Shown here: positions 17,717 through 25,475 of the stretch, one piece after another
Numbering within the stretch: position 1 is the stretch's first letter
How the letters are laid out: each line of letters begins with the position of its first letter
Source of the DNA: Treponema sp. OMZ 790
GTDB taxonomy: Bacteria > Spirochaetota > Spirochaetia > Treponematales > Treponemataceae
Direction of reading: 5' to 3'
Assembly (NCBI RefSeq): GCF_024181285.1
Contig: NZ_CP051201.1
Location: 1,302,001 to 1,366,000, forward strand
Length of the DNA: 64,000 nt
Made by a program: the position numbers and the translations under genes
Notes under the pieces: model-generated
Told to the model about the DNA's origin: nothing
Database searches by the model: none
Seen by the model: the letters and a program-made list of their open reading frames with translations, nothing else

Positions 17717-18493
17717 TTACCCCCCCCCTATGTATACTTTTGTATACATATTCTGTCTAAATGAAGTATAATGTATAGGTTTCAAGTTACCGCTACGGAT
17801 TATTTTTAAAGAATTGGTAAACCCTTCATTAAGTAATAAGTCATACACTCCTATGTGTGAAATAAATTGACAGCCTAATTGTTTGTAAGCGGGATGTTGA
17901 TAATTTTGATAAAAAACATCTATCCCGTGTTTGACTAAATTTCCGCCGGGGCTATATTCTTCAATGTATTCAGCCGAGCCATATGCAGAAAGATAATTAT
18001 CAGCACCCAAAGCCATACATATATTCGATAAAAGTTCATCTTTTTTTGCTTTATTCTTTTTTATTTTTGACGAAAATATAAATTCAGTTTTAATGCCAAT
18101 TTTTCGAGAAATAGCTATAATTAGATTGGAAGTGAACTCTCCGATACTTGAGTATTCTTTTTGGTAAAAAGTATGTAAGAAGTTATATACATCATTAAAA
18201 TACAAGGCTTTTGAATAACTATGTTTTATTGATAATAAATGCTTTTCTTGCCAATTATTTCCCTGAACATACATTGTATTACATATTAACATATCTTCAC
18301 GACTGGATTTTTTTATAATAGGAATTGAAAGAAGTAACTCATTGTCTTGTGACTTAATTTTATTTCGTACTTGCCAACTTCTTTTAACCAACTGGACATC
18401 ATCTAAAAAAATAAAAATATCTACTTGGTCAATCATTGCAAAATACCCCAGCCACGGCATATAAGTGGGTTGCATTATAGCTATTGTTTTCAT
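17717..18493 (-). CDS. WbqC-family protein ending in a poly-G tract
   Basis: A 258-residue WbqC-like protein: IAIMQPTYMPWLGYFAMI at the N-terminus, IFLDDVQLVKRSWQVRNKI, then a helical body with YLSAYGSAEYIEEY and an HPAYKQ segment. WbqC proteins occur in O-antigen loci and are thought to modify sugars or lipid-linked intermediates; their reaction is not settled. The frame ends in a run of nine G giving Gly-Gly-Gly-stop. With ten G it would continue 21 codons and stop at TGA overlapping the next gene's ATG, so the C-terminus and coupling probably vary. The family call is firm. Confidence 0.85.
   Translation of the reverse strand: MKTIAIMQPTYMPWLGYFAMIDQVDIFIFLDDVQLVKRSWQVRNKIKSQDNELLLSIPIIKKSSREDMLICNTMYVQGNNWQEKHLLSIKHSYSKALYFNDVYNFLHTFYQKEYSSIGEFTSNLIIAISRKIGIKTEFIFSSKIKKNKAKKDELLSNICMALGADNYLSAYGSAEYIEEYSPGGNLVKHGIDVFYQNYQHPAYKQLGCQFISHIGVYDLLLNEGFTNSLKIIRSGNLKPIHYTSFRQNMYTKVYIGGG
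17720..17728. repeat. Poly-C/G tract, 9 bases, at the 3' end of the WbqC gene
   Basis: Nine consecutive C on the plus strand (G on the coding strand), immediately before the WbqC stop codon. Ten G would extend the frame to a TGA that shares bases with the ATG of the downstream formyltransferase, the coupling pattern used throughout this operon. Eight G would stop three codons later. Slippage here would change the C-terminus and translational coupling. Confidence 0.85.
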
Positions 18494-18496
18494 AAT

Positions 18497-19312
18497 TTAA
18501 CTAACCTCAAAATCCTTCGTTTTAATGCAAATCTCATCATTATATTTAATGTACAGAGTGTCATTGTTTTTTATTATATAATCTGATTGCATAGCCAAAA
18601 ATGTATATGCAATATTTTTTATCCAAAATTCTTTATCGCTAATTATAATTTTAGCTCCACGATATCGTGACTGAGCTCTTACCTTATTATATATAAGCGT
18701 TAAATTATCAGTATTTATATTTATAAGGTAGTTTTCTTCTTTTACCATAGGATAATAAAAATCCGATGTATTTTCCAAGCAAACTGTATTATGTTTTAAA
18801 TAACTAATCAATTCATCCAGTAGCAGGGGAACCTTTTCCGTTAAACAATCAAACAACTCTGTTTCTTTCATCCATATATAATACGGGACGGTTTTTTGCG
18901 CAACAATATTTCCTTCATCAATTTTTGACGTGACTTCATGCAAACTAATGCCTATTTTCTTTTCATTTGCGATTGTTGCCCAAAAAGTAGGATGGCGTCC
19001 TTTGTAGTTTGGTAGTGCACTGTAATGAATATTAAATATTTTAACAGTTTCTAACTCTTCCATAGGTATTCTTTTACCAAAAGAACACATGATAAAAAAA
19101 TCAATTGCAGAACAAGTATTTTTTATTGTTTTTATAATATCCTTACTTGTTTTAATACTAATTAAAGGAATATCACGCACCAAGCTAAAAGTAATAAGCT
19201 CATCATTTATTTTATCATTTTCAAAAATAATTCCCTTTAAACACAGCTGAGGATGGTGATAGATCATTTCAGGTATCTTATAATAATTGCCGATATATAT
19301 AACATTTATCAT
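18497..19312 (-). CDS. Second formyltransferase-like protein
   Basis: A 271-residue protein of the formyltransferase fold: MINVIYIGNYYKIPEMI at the N-terminus, FFIMCSFGKRIP, then the active-site loop FNIHYSALPNYKGRHP and SKIDEGNIVAQK. The Asn-Ile-His triad segment is kept but the following Gly-Ser is Tyr-Ser, unlike the sister enzyme at 16795. That suggests a different pocket. It likely adds formyl or a similar one-carbon group to an amino sugar. It sits 3 nt before the WbqC gene and 15 nt after the GNAT gene. Having two formyltransferases implies two formylated positions or alternative substrates. Confidence 0.75.
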   Translation of the reverse strand: MINVIYIGNYYKIPEMIYHHPQLCLKGIIFENDKINDELITFSLVRDIPLISIKTSKDIIKTIKNTCSAIDFFIMCSFGKRIPMEELETVKIFNIHYSALPNYKGRHPTFWATIANEKKIGISLHEVTSKIDEGNIVAQKTVPYYIWMKETELFDCLTEKVPLLLDELISYLKHNTVCLENTSDFYYPMVKEENYLININTDNLTLIYNKVRAQSRYRGAKIIISDKEFWIKNIAYTFLAMQSDYIIKNNDTLYIKYNDEICIKTKDFEVS

Positions 19313-19327
19313 TTGACTTATCCTGTT

Positions 19328-19897
19328 TTATTCAATTAAGGAACTTCTAATAATTGAATGTATAACAACATCTTTGTATTCACCGTTACACGAACAGTGA
19401 TCTTTTAAAACAGCTTCTTTTTTAAATCCGTTTCTTTCAAAAACAGGATACAAATGCGGTCGTAAATCGAATGCATAGGTATATATTTTATGCAAGTTAA
19501 GTTCCTGGAAAGCAACTTCTTTTAAAAGTCTAAAAAATATGTCCCCGTACATATCAAAATATTCTTTTTCCAAATCCGTATTCATAATAAATGAGGTTTC
19601 CGCATTATTATCTATCCAATTAATATGCACTAAACCGCCGTATCCGATACAAATATTATTTTCTAAATAAGAAAATAATATTTGATCGGGCTTATCCGTA
19701 TCGAATAATTTTGAAACTACAGTATCAAAATATTTATTTTGTTTTTCGACGGTTAAGGGCTCGTTTTGGCGTAAATGATATATCTGTTCATTGCGCCATT
19801 TCATTATATCAAAACGGTCTTCATATCGAATCGGAACAATAGAGTAATGTTCAAAAGTGTAGATTTGTTTTTTTAATATTTTATATGATGTCTTCAT
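19328..19897 (-). CDS. GNAT acetyltransferase, PseH-like
   Basis: A 189-residue single GNAT domain. VPIRYEDRFDIMKWRNE forms the first strand and helix, YGGLVHINWIDNNAETSF the central strands, and NLHKIYTYAFDLRPHLYPVFERNGF the C-terminal signature. The layout is that of PseH/WecD-like sugar-nucleotide 4-N-acetyltransferases, making it the best candidate for PseH in this pseudaminic-acid locus. It could also acylate from the adjacent acyl carrier protein rather than from acetyl-CoA, since the ACP gene ends 20 nt upstream. That alternative is inference. Confidence 0.68.
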   Translation of the reverse strand: MKTSYKILKKQIYTFEHYSIVPIRYEDRFDIMKWRNEQIYHLRQNEPLTVEKQNKYFDTVVSKLFDTDKPDQILFSYLENNICIGYGGLVHINWIDNNAETSFIMNTDLEKEYFDMYGDIFFRLLKEVAFQELNLHKIYTYAFDLRPHLYPVFERNGFKKEAVLKDHCSCNGEYKDVVIHSIIRSSLIE

Positions 19898-19917
19898 TGA
19901 TATATGTAGATCCGAAA

Positions 19918-20142
19918 TTAACCGTTTGTTTTGGTATTCAAAAAATTGATAATCCCGTTGACTGATTTTAATAAGACAATTTCTTCAGGTTCAAGCTCTA
20001 TTCCGAATTCATTTTCAATTTCAAATGCAATATTCAATTGTTTCATAGAATCCCATTCCGGAATATTCTCCTGTGAAGAAGATTCATCAATCGCGACATT
20101 CTCAAAAACTCTGCTTAATAAGCTGATTACTTTCTTTTCCAT
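19918..20142 (-). CDS. Acyl carrier protein
   Basis: A 74-residue acidic protein with the carrier-protein fold: WDSMKQL holds the phosphopantetheine-accepting Ser32, followed by an IENEFGIELEPEEI helix. A strong AGGAG ribosome site sits five bases before the ATG. It is a dedicated carrier in the decoration block rather than the fatty-acid ACP, because it lies between a methyltransferase and a GNAT and near an FkbH protein. FkbH partners load glyceryl units from 1,3-bisphosphoglycerate onto ACPs, so the cargo is probably a short hydroxyacyl group destined for the sugar. Confidence 0.87.
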   Translation of the reverse strand: MEKKVISLLSRVFENVAIDESSSQENIPEWDSMKQLNIAFEIENEFGIELEPEEIVLLKSVNGIINFLNTKTNG

Positions 20143-20156
20143 TTTTTCTCCTTAAC

Positions 20157-20995
20157 TTATTTGGTGATTATTGCAGTACAACACCTGTCCAAAATCGGTA
20201 CAAAGGAAACGGTATGTTTATCGCAATAATCGTATACGGCTTGTTTACAGCCCGGATAGGTCATACTATCAAAATCCTGAATAAAAATATATCCTCCTTT
20301 TTCCAGTCGAGGATAAAAAAATTCCAAACCTGCATATATGGGATTGTATAAGTCCGCATCCAAACTGACAAAACAAAACGAATCTTCAAGCCCGTCAGCT
20401 GTGTCGGGAAACCAACCTTTTTTAATTATGACATTTTCCCGTATAGGCATTTTTTTGAGCACTAAATCTACAGATGTATCTTTAAAAACACTCTCATCGC
20501 CATTTACTTCTTTAGTTGCCAAATCGGTTTGTGAAAAACCTTCAAAGGTATCAAATAAATAGATTCTTCTATCGGGAAGTTGTTTACTTAAAAAAGAAGA
20601 AAATTCACCTTGATACACTCCCAGTTCCGCAATATTTCCTTTTATCTTTCTTTCTTTTATGTATGAGATACAATTTTTGGCCATTGCGTAGCGTTCTTCA
20701 TCCCATTTTATAACATCTTCATGCATGAAAGTAATAATTTTTTCCTTGTCGACTCCCATTTCCAAAAGGTTTGCCGTAATTTCTCTTTGATATTCAGAAA
20801 CGCTGATAATAACAAAATCAAAATCCGTACTTTTTAGAATTGATGGGGAAAAGATTTTATACCCCCCCATAATTCATTATAATATAATGAATTATTATCT
20901 AAAAAGCCTTTTATCTCATACATATCATCATTCAGTAAAAGGGCAACTTTTTTGCCGTATCCCGATGCGCAGTAAATAAATACTTTCTTTTTCAT
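20157..20995 (-). pseudogene. TylF/macrocin-O-methyltransferase-type protein, frame broken by a poly-G tract (off phase)
   Basis: The real start is probably the ATG at 20995, with a GGAGGAA ribosome site overlapping the fkbH end. It opens KKVFIYCASGYGKKVALLL and continues EIKGFLDNNSLYYNEL, a nucleotide-sugar sensor-like domain often fused to TylF methyltransferases. At a run of seven G the frame shifts and stops 8 codons later. Eight G would continue into the long frame at 20157-20870, which holds FVIISVSEYQREI and the SAM-binding AELGVYQGEF plus YLFDTFEGFS. The allele shown is off unless translation restarts at the ATG overlapping the tract. The product would O-methylate a glycan. Confidence 0.82.
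20862..20868. repeat. Poly-C/G tract, 7 bases, inside the TylF-type gene
   Basis: Seven C on the plus strand (ATGGGGGGG on the coding strand). An upstream frame with a good ribosome site runs into the tract in one phase and the methyltransferase frame leaves it in another. One extra G joins them. It is short for a hypermutable tract, so it may be a fixed off allele or a slowly switching one. Confidence 0.8.
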
Positions 20996-20998
20996 TTT

Positions 20999-22585
20999 TT
21001 ATTCCTCCGTTATAGAAACAGTATATATATCATTGGGAACATAGTTAAAAGAAGACATATTCAAACTATATCTTTTTTCACCTGTATCCGATTCCGATAC
21101 TAAAGTAAATCCGTTATTTTCATAAAAATTCTTAACCTGCATATTTTTCAACGTGGGTATATATGATGCTTTTAATTGAGTGTATCTATTTTGCTTTAAA
21201 ACCGTAATAATCTGTTTTAAGAATTCATTTTCGATTCCTTTGCCTAAGATTCTGCAGCTCAATAAAAAGGAATCGACTTCATCCTGTTTTATAATGATAC
21301 AGCCGGTTATACCGCTGTCTCCGAATTTATCCGAAACGCTCATGCAATATATTTTTGAACCGGCTGAAATCATATTTTTTAAATCCGCATCCGTATACCG
21401 CTTGGTAGTCAAATTAAACTGATTGGTTTTTTGCGTCATTTGAGCAATTCGGGGAATATGTATATCATCTGCTGATTCTATTTTTATATGTATATTAAGA
21501 CTTTTTATAAAACTTTTCATATCGGTAAATTTTGATTCTTCGGATTTTCTTTTTGCATTTGCCTTATATGTTTCGGTTTTATTTTTATCCTCTGTAGTTA
21601 CGGCATAAATACGAAAATAATCGGTTATCAAGCTTTCAATAAAAAAGGGTAAATTATAGGGGTGTTCGGGAAAATCCGGAACCGCAACTTCAGGTATGTT
21701 TTGTCTTATCAGCTCTCTTTCCGCGGGATTATCATCAATAAAAACAAAACTGTCAAGTCCGATATTCAACTCGGAGGCTATTGCTCTAAGATTATCCGCT
21801 TTGTTATTCCAATTGATACGATAAGAAGAAACAACCGTTTCATTTATTAAGTTAAACGGATTCTTTTTCCAACAATCCAAAACATCTTGCTCATTATTTT
21901 TACTGCAAATTGCAATAATAACACCGGATTTTTCAAGTTCAATAATCGCTTTTTGAAAATATAAAAAAGCTTTTCCGGGATAATCTCCGCCGATTTTTAT
22001 GCCGTCGATGCCGTCTTCACCGAGAACTCCGCCCCATACAGTATTGTCCAAATCCAAAACCAGACATTTTTTTCTTTTAAAAGCAAGCTCATCTCTGATT
22101 TTTGCATACCATAATTGAAAATCCTTAAGCAACTTTTGACTGAATGCAAGTTGTGATGTAAAATAATACTTCCAATCAATTATTTCATTTTTTTTATACC
22201 GAAAAATAAAATCGGTAAAATCGATTATTTTAATATTTTCTTTTTCTTTTGATTTTTTTACAATGTGATTGTTAAATGCAAAAACGGCATGATCAATATC
22301 AAAGTCAGAGCTAACAATCTTTGTATTAAACAGGTTTACCAAAGTGAACACATAGATCATTTTATTTTCAGAGATTTGAGAATATACAAAATCAAATTTT
22401 TCCGTATAAGAATCTACAATTTGAGTTTTTAATTCTTGAGCAATTTCATACGGAGTTTGATAAAACCAAATGAACTCATCCGCATCGTCCGGTATGCACG
22501 AAATATCATCATACCCCGAAAAAGAATGTGTTTTGTTATCGAAAAAAAATTCTACTGTATTATTTCTAAAAACAAACGTTTTCAT
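20999..22585 (-). CDS. FkbH-like HAD phosphatase/acyl-loading protein with GNAT domain
   Basis: A 528-residue multidomain protein. The N-terminal about 165 residues are an SGNH-like or unassigned region. The HAD/FkbH domain follows, with LVLDLDNTVWGGVLGEDG (Asp178 and Asp180) and an FIDDNPAERE motif. A C-terminal GNAT-like part has QKTNQFNLTTKRYT and FGDSGITG. FkbH proteins load a glyceryl group from 1,3-bisphosphoglycerate onto an acyl carrier protein; the dedicated ACP lies about 850 bases downstream. It overlaps the VOC gene by 4 nt. The likely role is preparing an ACP-bound hydroxyacyl group to decorate the glycan. The exact unit is unknown. Confidence 0.85.
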   Translation of the reverse strand: MKTFVFRNNTVEFFFDNKTHSFSGYDDISCIPDDADEFIWFYQTPYEIAQELKTQIVDSYTEKFDFVYSQISENKMIYVFTLVNLFNTKIVSSDFDIDHAVFAFNNHIVKKSKEKENIKIIDFTDFIFRYKKNEIIDWKYYFTSQLAFSQKLLKDFQLWYAKIRDELAFKRKKCLVLDLDNTVWGGVLGEDGIDGIKIGGDYPGKAFLYFQKAIIELEKSGVIIAICSKNNEQDVLDCWKKNPFNLINETVVSSYRINWNNKADNLRAIASELNIGLDSFVFIDDNPAERELIRQNIPEVAVPDFPEHPYNLPFFIESLITDYFRIYAVTTEDKNKTETYKANAKRKSEESKFTDMKSFIKSLNIHIKIESADDIHIPRIAQMTQKTNQFNLTTKRYTDADLKNMISAGSKIYCMSVSDKFGDSGITGCIIIKQDEVDSFLLSCRILGKGIENEFLKQIITVLKQNRYTQLKASYIPTLKNMQVKNFYENNGFTLVSESDTGEKRYSLNMSSFNYVPNDIYTVSITEE

Positions 22586-22995
22586 TTTTCTACTAATTCA
22601 ATAAGGCCTATATTTTTATTAAACAAAAAACAAACTTTTTTATTATTTATTGCAATCGCTTCAACCGGCTTTGAAAGCGGAATAAATTTTTCCCTCTTCA
22701 GCTCGGTTATTGTATCGGATATATTTTCAACTTCATAGCAAATATGATAGGGGGCAACTCCGCTTTTTTGTAAGATTTTATAGACGGGAGATTTTTCATC
22801 AATCGGTTCTATCAATTCAATCATAGGCATCCCCCCCCCCCCGATTATTTCACTGTATCCGTCAGTAAGGAAGCAGATATTTACATGTTGAATAGGATCA
22901 TAAACGGTTTGAGATTTAGAATACCCTTGCATAATATAAAACGGAGCCGTTTCTTCAATATTAAAAACGGCAATACCGATATGATGATATTTCAT
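22582..22995 (-). CDS. VOC/glyoxalase-fold protein carrying a 12-G tract (on phase)
   Basis: A 137-residue vicinal-oxygen-chelate protein: YHHIGIAVFNIEET, ICFLTDGYSEI, MIELIEP, then APYHICYEV and a final NIGLIELVEK with the metal-binding Glu. It resembles methylmalonyl-CoA epimerase-type proteins. In a sugar locus next to FkbH and ACP it may epimerise an acyl-thioester. A run of twelve G encodes four glycines in a loop before MPMIELIEP, where relatives have no such insert. The frame is open with twelve G; a single-base change would truncate the protein. It overlaps both neighbours. Confidence 0.82.
   Translation of the reverse strand: MKYHHIGIAVFNIEETAPFYIMQGYSKSQTVYDPIQHVNICFLTDGYSEIIGGGGMPMIELIEPIDEKSPVYKILQKSGVAPYHICYEVENISDTITELKREKFIPLSKPVEAIAINNKKVCFLFNKNIGLIELVEK
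22831..22842. repeat. Poly-C/G tract, 12 bases, inside the VOC gene
   Basis: Twelve C on the plus strand, encoding Gly4 in the VOC protein. This is the longest homopolymer of its kind in the window and is well within the length range that slips readily in other bacteria. At 12 the frame is open; 11 or 13 would shift it and cause early termination, while 9 or 15 would stay on. Confidence 0.9.
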
Positions 22996-23768
22996 TAATT
23001 TTTTTGGCCCTTATATGTTGCAATCATTTTTGATTGATTGTTTAGAATATCTTCTTTAATAATATCAAAAGTTTTATTTAAAGGTATGGACAATATCCGT
23101 GAACAAGCTATTTTTGTTTCTTCTATTATTTTATTGTCCAAAAGATAATTTTCAAGCGGTTCCAAATTCACCTCGGCATCCATATCATAGTCTCGCACAA
23201 ACATGGAATATGTTCGTAAAGATTCCATGCCGGTTTCATCTATATAGTTGGCAGAAAAATTTTTAACGTATCTATAAGACACCCCAACTGTCTGTTCCAC
23301 GTAATGAACAAAGGTAAAACTATTTTGCATACTGACATCAAGAATGATATTTTTTCCGTTTTTTTTATATAAATATGCAAAAGGAGAATCTTCTGCAAAC
23401 GAATCCGTATTGTTTAATTCACACAGGTATTCCCTGTCTTTCCCTGCAACAGCCCACGAATAGATAGGATGCTTTGTTCTCTTAAATGCGGAATGTTTCA
23501 ATGCAGCTTGAGATAAGGAACCCGTTTGCGAAGGAGTATTTTTATAATCGAACTGTATCCCTTTACAAAAATCCCAATTATAGGTTGGAAATAGGACCGT
23601 TCCTGCAGTTCCTATCTTATTCAGGATTAAATCAAGTAATTCATTGATATCAAAATTTTCTTTATTTTTATGAAAATAATATCCCAGTCGTACAGCATCT
23701 GACGTAAATAACACGATATCACCGTTAAAAATAGGTAGTTGATTTATAAAATCATTCATCAAACTCAT
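22995..23768 (-). CDS. AAC(3)-fold N-acetyltransferase of the glycan locus
   Basis: A 257-residue member of the AAC(3) acetyltransferase fold. It has TVLFPTYNW, TGSLSQAALKH and the family signature RTKHPIYSWAVAGKD, then DSFAEDSPFAYLY. The His-Pro and Asp-rich segments match the acetyl-CoA site. In polysaccharide clusters these proteins acetylate amino sugars; I do not read this as an antibiotic-resistance gene. It overlaps the VOC gene by one base and lies 3 nt after the aminopeptidase-like gene. Substrate unproven. Confidence 0.8.
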   Translation of the reverse strand: MSLMNDFINQLPIFNGDIVLFTSDAVRLGYYFHKNKENFDINELLDLILNKIGTAGTVLFPTYNWDFCKGIQFDYKNTPSQTGSLSQAALKHSAFKRTKHPIYSWAVAGKDREYLCELNNTDSFAEDSPFAYLYKKNGKNIILDVSMQNSFTFVHYVEQTVGVSYRYVKNFSANYIDETGMESLRTYSMFVRDYDMDAEVNLEPLENYLLDNKIIEETKIACSRILSIPLNKTFDIIKEDILNNQSKMIATYKGQKN

Positions 23769-23771
23769 AGC

Positions 23772-25091
23772 TTATGCCTCAACTGTCAGTAAATTTTCTT
23801 TAATAAGTTTATTTATATTTTCAAGCAGCTCATCAACCGGAACGCCTATAATATTACTTATATCGATTAAGTCATTATGGCCGTTGCAGTATTGAATAAA
23901 ATTAACCAACTTAAAAACTTCGTCATATTGTCCCTTTCTTGATACTGTTGGGTATAGACCTCTTTTTCCCAATTGCGGTTCACATAAACAGGCTATCTTA
24001 TATTTTTTATTATGTTCTAAAGCATTTATACATTTTGTCATGACATTAAAACTGCCCTGAAGTCCGCTCGGCGATATAAGCGATAAATTATCTGCCGATG
24101 TGTGATATTCGGGGTAAATGCCGTAAAGAGAACGAGAAAAACAAACAACAGGTAAATCTATACCCGGTGCATTATAGCGGCGTTCATCACTGCCAGATTG
24201 AAGGTGCGGATATGTTTTATATTCCGGATAATGAAAATGTAAAACATTTTTTAATACTTTATCGGCAAGGGTATTTCCGTAAGCGGATTGAAGATATGAA
24301 TATGTTCTATCATCTCCTACACAAGTCAGATTAAAACCTGCAACAATATTTTTTTGCATTGTTTTATAATGTTTACTCAAATAAGCAATGGAACCTATGG
24401 TTTCGGGTATAAAAATAATTCGGTATGAATATCTGCGGTTTTGTAAATTTTTTATATAGTGTGCCAATGCAGTTGCAAGAACGGGACCGGAAAGCTCATT
24501 GTTTGCTAAAGAAGGATGACAAATATATGTTGAAAAAAAGAGTTCAGAGTTCTTTTTATTTTTTTGAGAAGCGGAACAATCGGCAGGAAGATATATCTCC
24601 CCGTATGTTAATGCCCCGTCTTTAAGAGAACTATCTATATAAATCTCAAATTCATCATCAACGGCGTATGTGTCGATAATTTCTTTTTTTTGATTTTCAG
24701 AACAACAAAAACCGAACCTTTCCTTGTAATATGAAGTGATATAGGGTATAACATCTGGCTGAAAGGGTTCCGTATATAAAAGAGAAAGTAGTTCTTCCTT
24801 GGAAACTGTTTTTGAAACAGGTATAGAATAGCCCATAACATGAAGATTTGACTGCGCAAAATCTATAATTTTTTTACCGTTTGAGTCTTTTATCCAAGCA
24901 TCTTTAATATTCCACTCTTTAGGAACAATCCAGTCAAAAACCTTGGTTCCGCTGGGAACTTCATGAATCTTCAATTCTGGAATTTCTTTTTTAATAATAT
25001 TAAGAGTTTCACGTACTCCGTTGCCTGTAATACTACGGCAAATGGGAAATAATTCTTTTGCCAGTACATACATTTTATCGCCTTCGTTCAT
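23772..25091 (-). CDS. DUF4910/DUF2172 aminopeptidase-fold protein
   Basis: A 439-residue protein with the layout seen in DUF4910/DUF2172 family members: LAKELFPICRSITGNG at the N-terminus, a DUF2172 domain with FDWIVPKEWNI, an M28-like peptidase core with FFSTYICHPSLANNELSGPV, LQSGSDERRYNAPG, and a C-terminal winged-helix-like tail. The zinc ligands of M28 peptidases appear partly kept (CHP, SDERR, EYHTS). Such proteins occur in O-antigen loci, where their job is unknown. They might hydrolyse or form an amide on an aminoacyl sugar. That fits the acylation theme but is inference. Confidence 0.75.
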   Translation of the reverse strand: MNEGDKMYVLAKELFPICRSITGNGVRETLNIIKKEIPELKIHEVPSGTKVFDWIVPKEWNIKDAWIKDSNGKKIIDFAQSNLHVMGYSIPVSKTVSKEELLSLLYTEPFQPDVIPYITSYYKERFGFCCSENQKKEIIDTYAVDDEFEIYIDSSLKDGALTYGEIYLPADCSASQKNKKNSELFFSTYICHPSLANNELSGPVLATALAHYIKNLQNRRYSYRIIFIPETIGSIAYLSKHYKTMQKNIVAGFNLTCVGDDRTYSYLQSAYGNTLADKVLKNVLHFHYPEYKTYPHLQSGSDERRYNAPGIDLPVVCFSRSLYGIYPEYHTSADNLSLISPSGLQGSFNVMTKCINALEHNKKYKIACLCEPQLGKRGLYPTVSRKGQYDEVFKLVNFIQYCNGHNDLIDISNIIGVPVDELLENINKLIKENLLTVEA

Positions 25092-25100
25092 TGTTGTAAT

Positions 25101-25475
25101 TTAATCCTTTAGTTTTAGTGTAAGTGCATTTTTAATATTGAGCGTATCGGTAAACCCGCGTTTAAACTTTGAAATATCGTTATATTTTTGATCTGCAATT
25201 GGTGTTACATCTCCTATTTCAAAAATACAGCAATTCCGGTTCTTTGCTTCAAGTATTGATTTAAAAAGAACATAATGGCTGAGAGGTTTATTTTCAGCCA
25301 TTAATTTTCTATCATATACACCTATACCATAACATGCGGTACGTTCATCGCATGTCGGTATTCCAATCGATGTGTCGGTATATGACCAATTACTCTTTAT
25401 GCGCTTATACAGGCCGGATTGTTCAAAGGCGATTTTTTCCGAATCATTTAAATCTTTAAGAAATTTGACTTTCAT
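25101..25475 (-). CDS. Half-size FemAB/BioF2-like acyltransferase fragment or domain protein
   Basis: A 124-residue protein. Its second half (HYVLFKSILEAKNRNC, FEIGDV, then ISKFKRGFTD) matches the C-terminal strand-helix of FemAB/BioF2-type GNAT proteins, where an fDlG strand and FKrGF motif recur. The N-terminal GNAT half is absent. There is no sign of a stop or frameshift fusing it to a neighbour, so it may be a stand-alone half domain. It sits 1 base from the aminotransferase and 10 nt from the aminopeptidase-like gene. Activity is doubtful without a partner. Confidence 0.55.
   Translation of the reverse strand: MKVKFLKDLNDSEKIAFEQSGLYKRIKSNWSYTDTSIGIPTCDERTACYGIGVYDRKLMAENKPLSHYVLFKSILEAKNRNCCIFEIGDVTPIADQKYNDISKFKRGFTDTLNIKNALTLKLKD

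Noticed and set aside
22995..23768. Aminoglycoside resistance gene
   Set aside because: The AAC(3) fold is present but the setting is a sugar locus; relatives there act on amino sugars.
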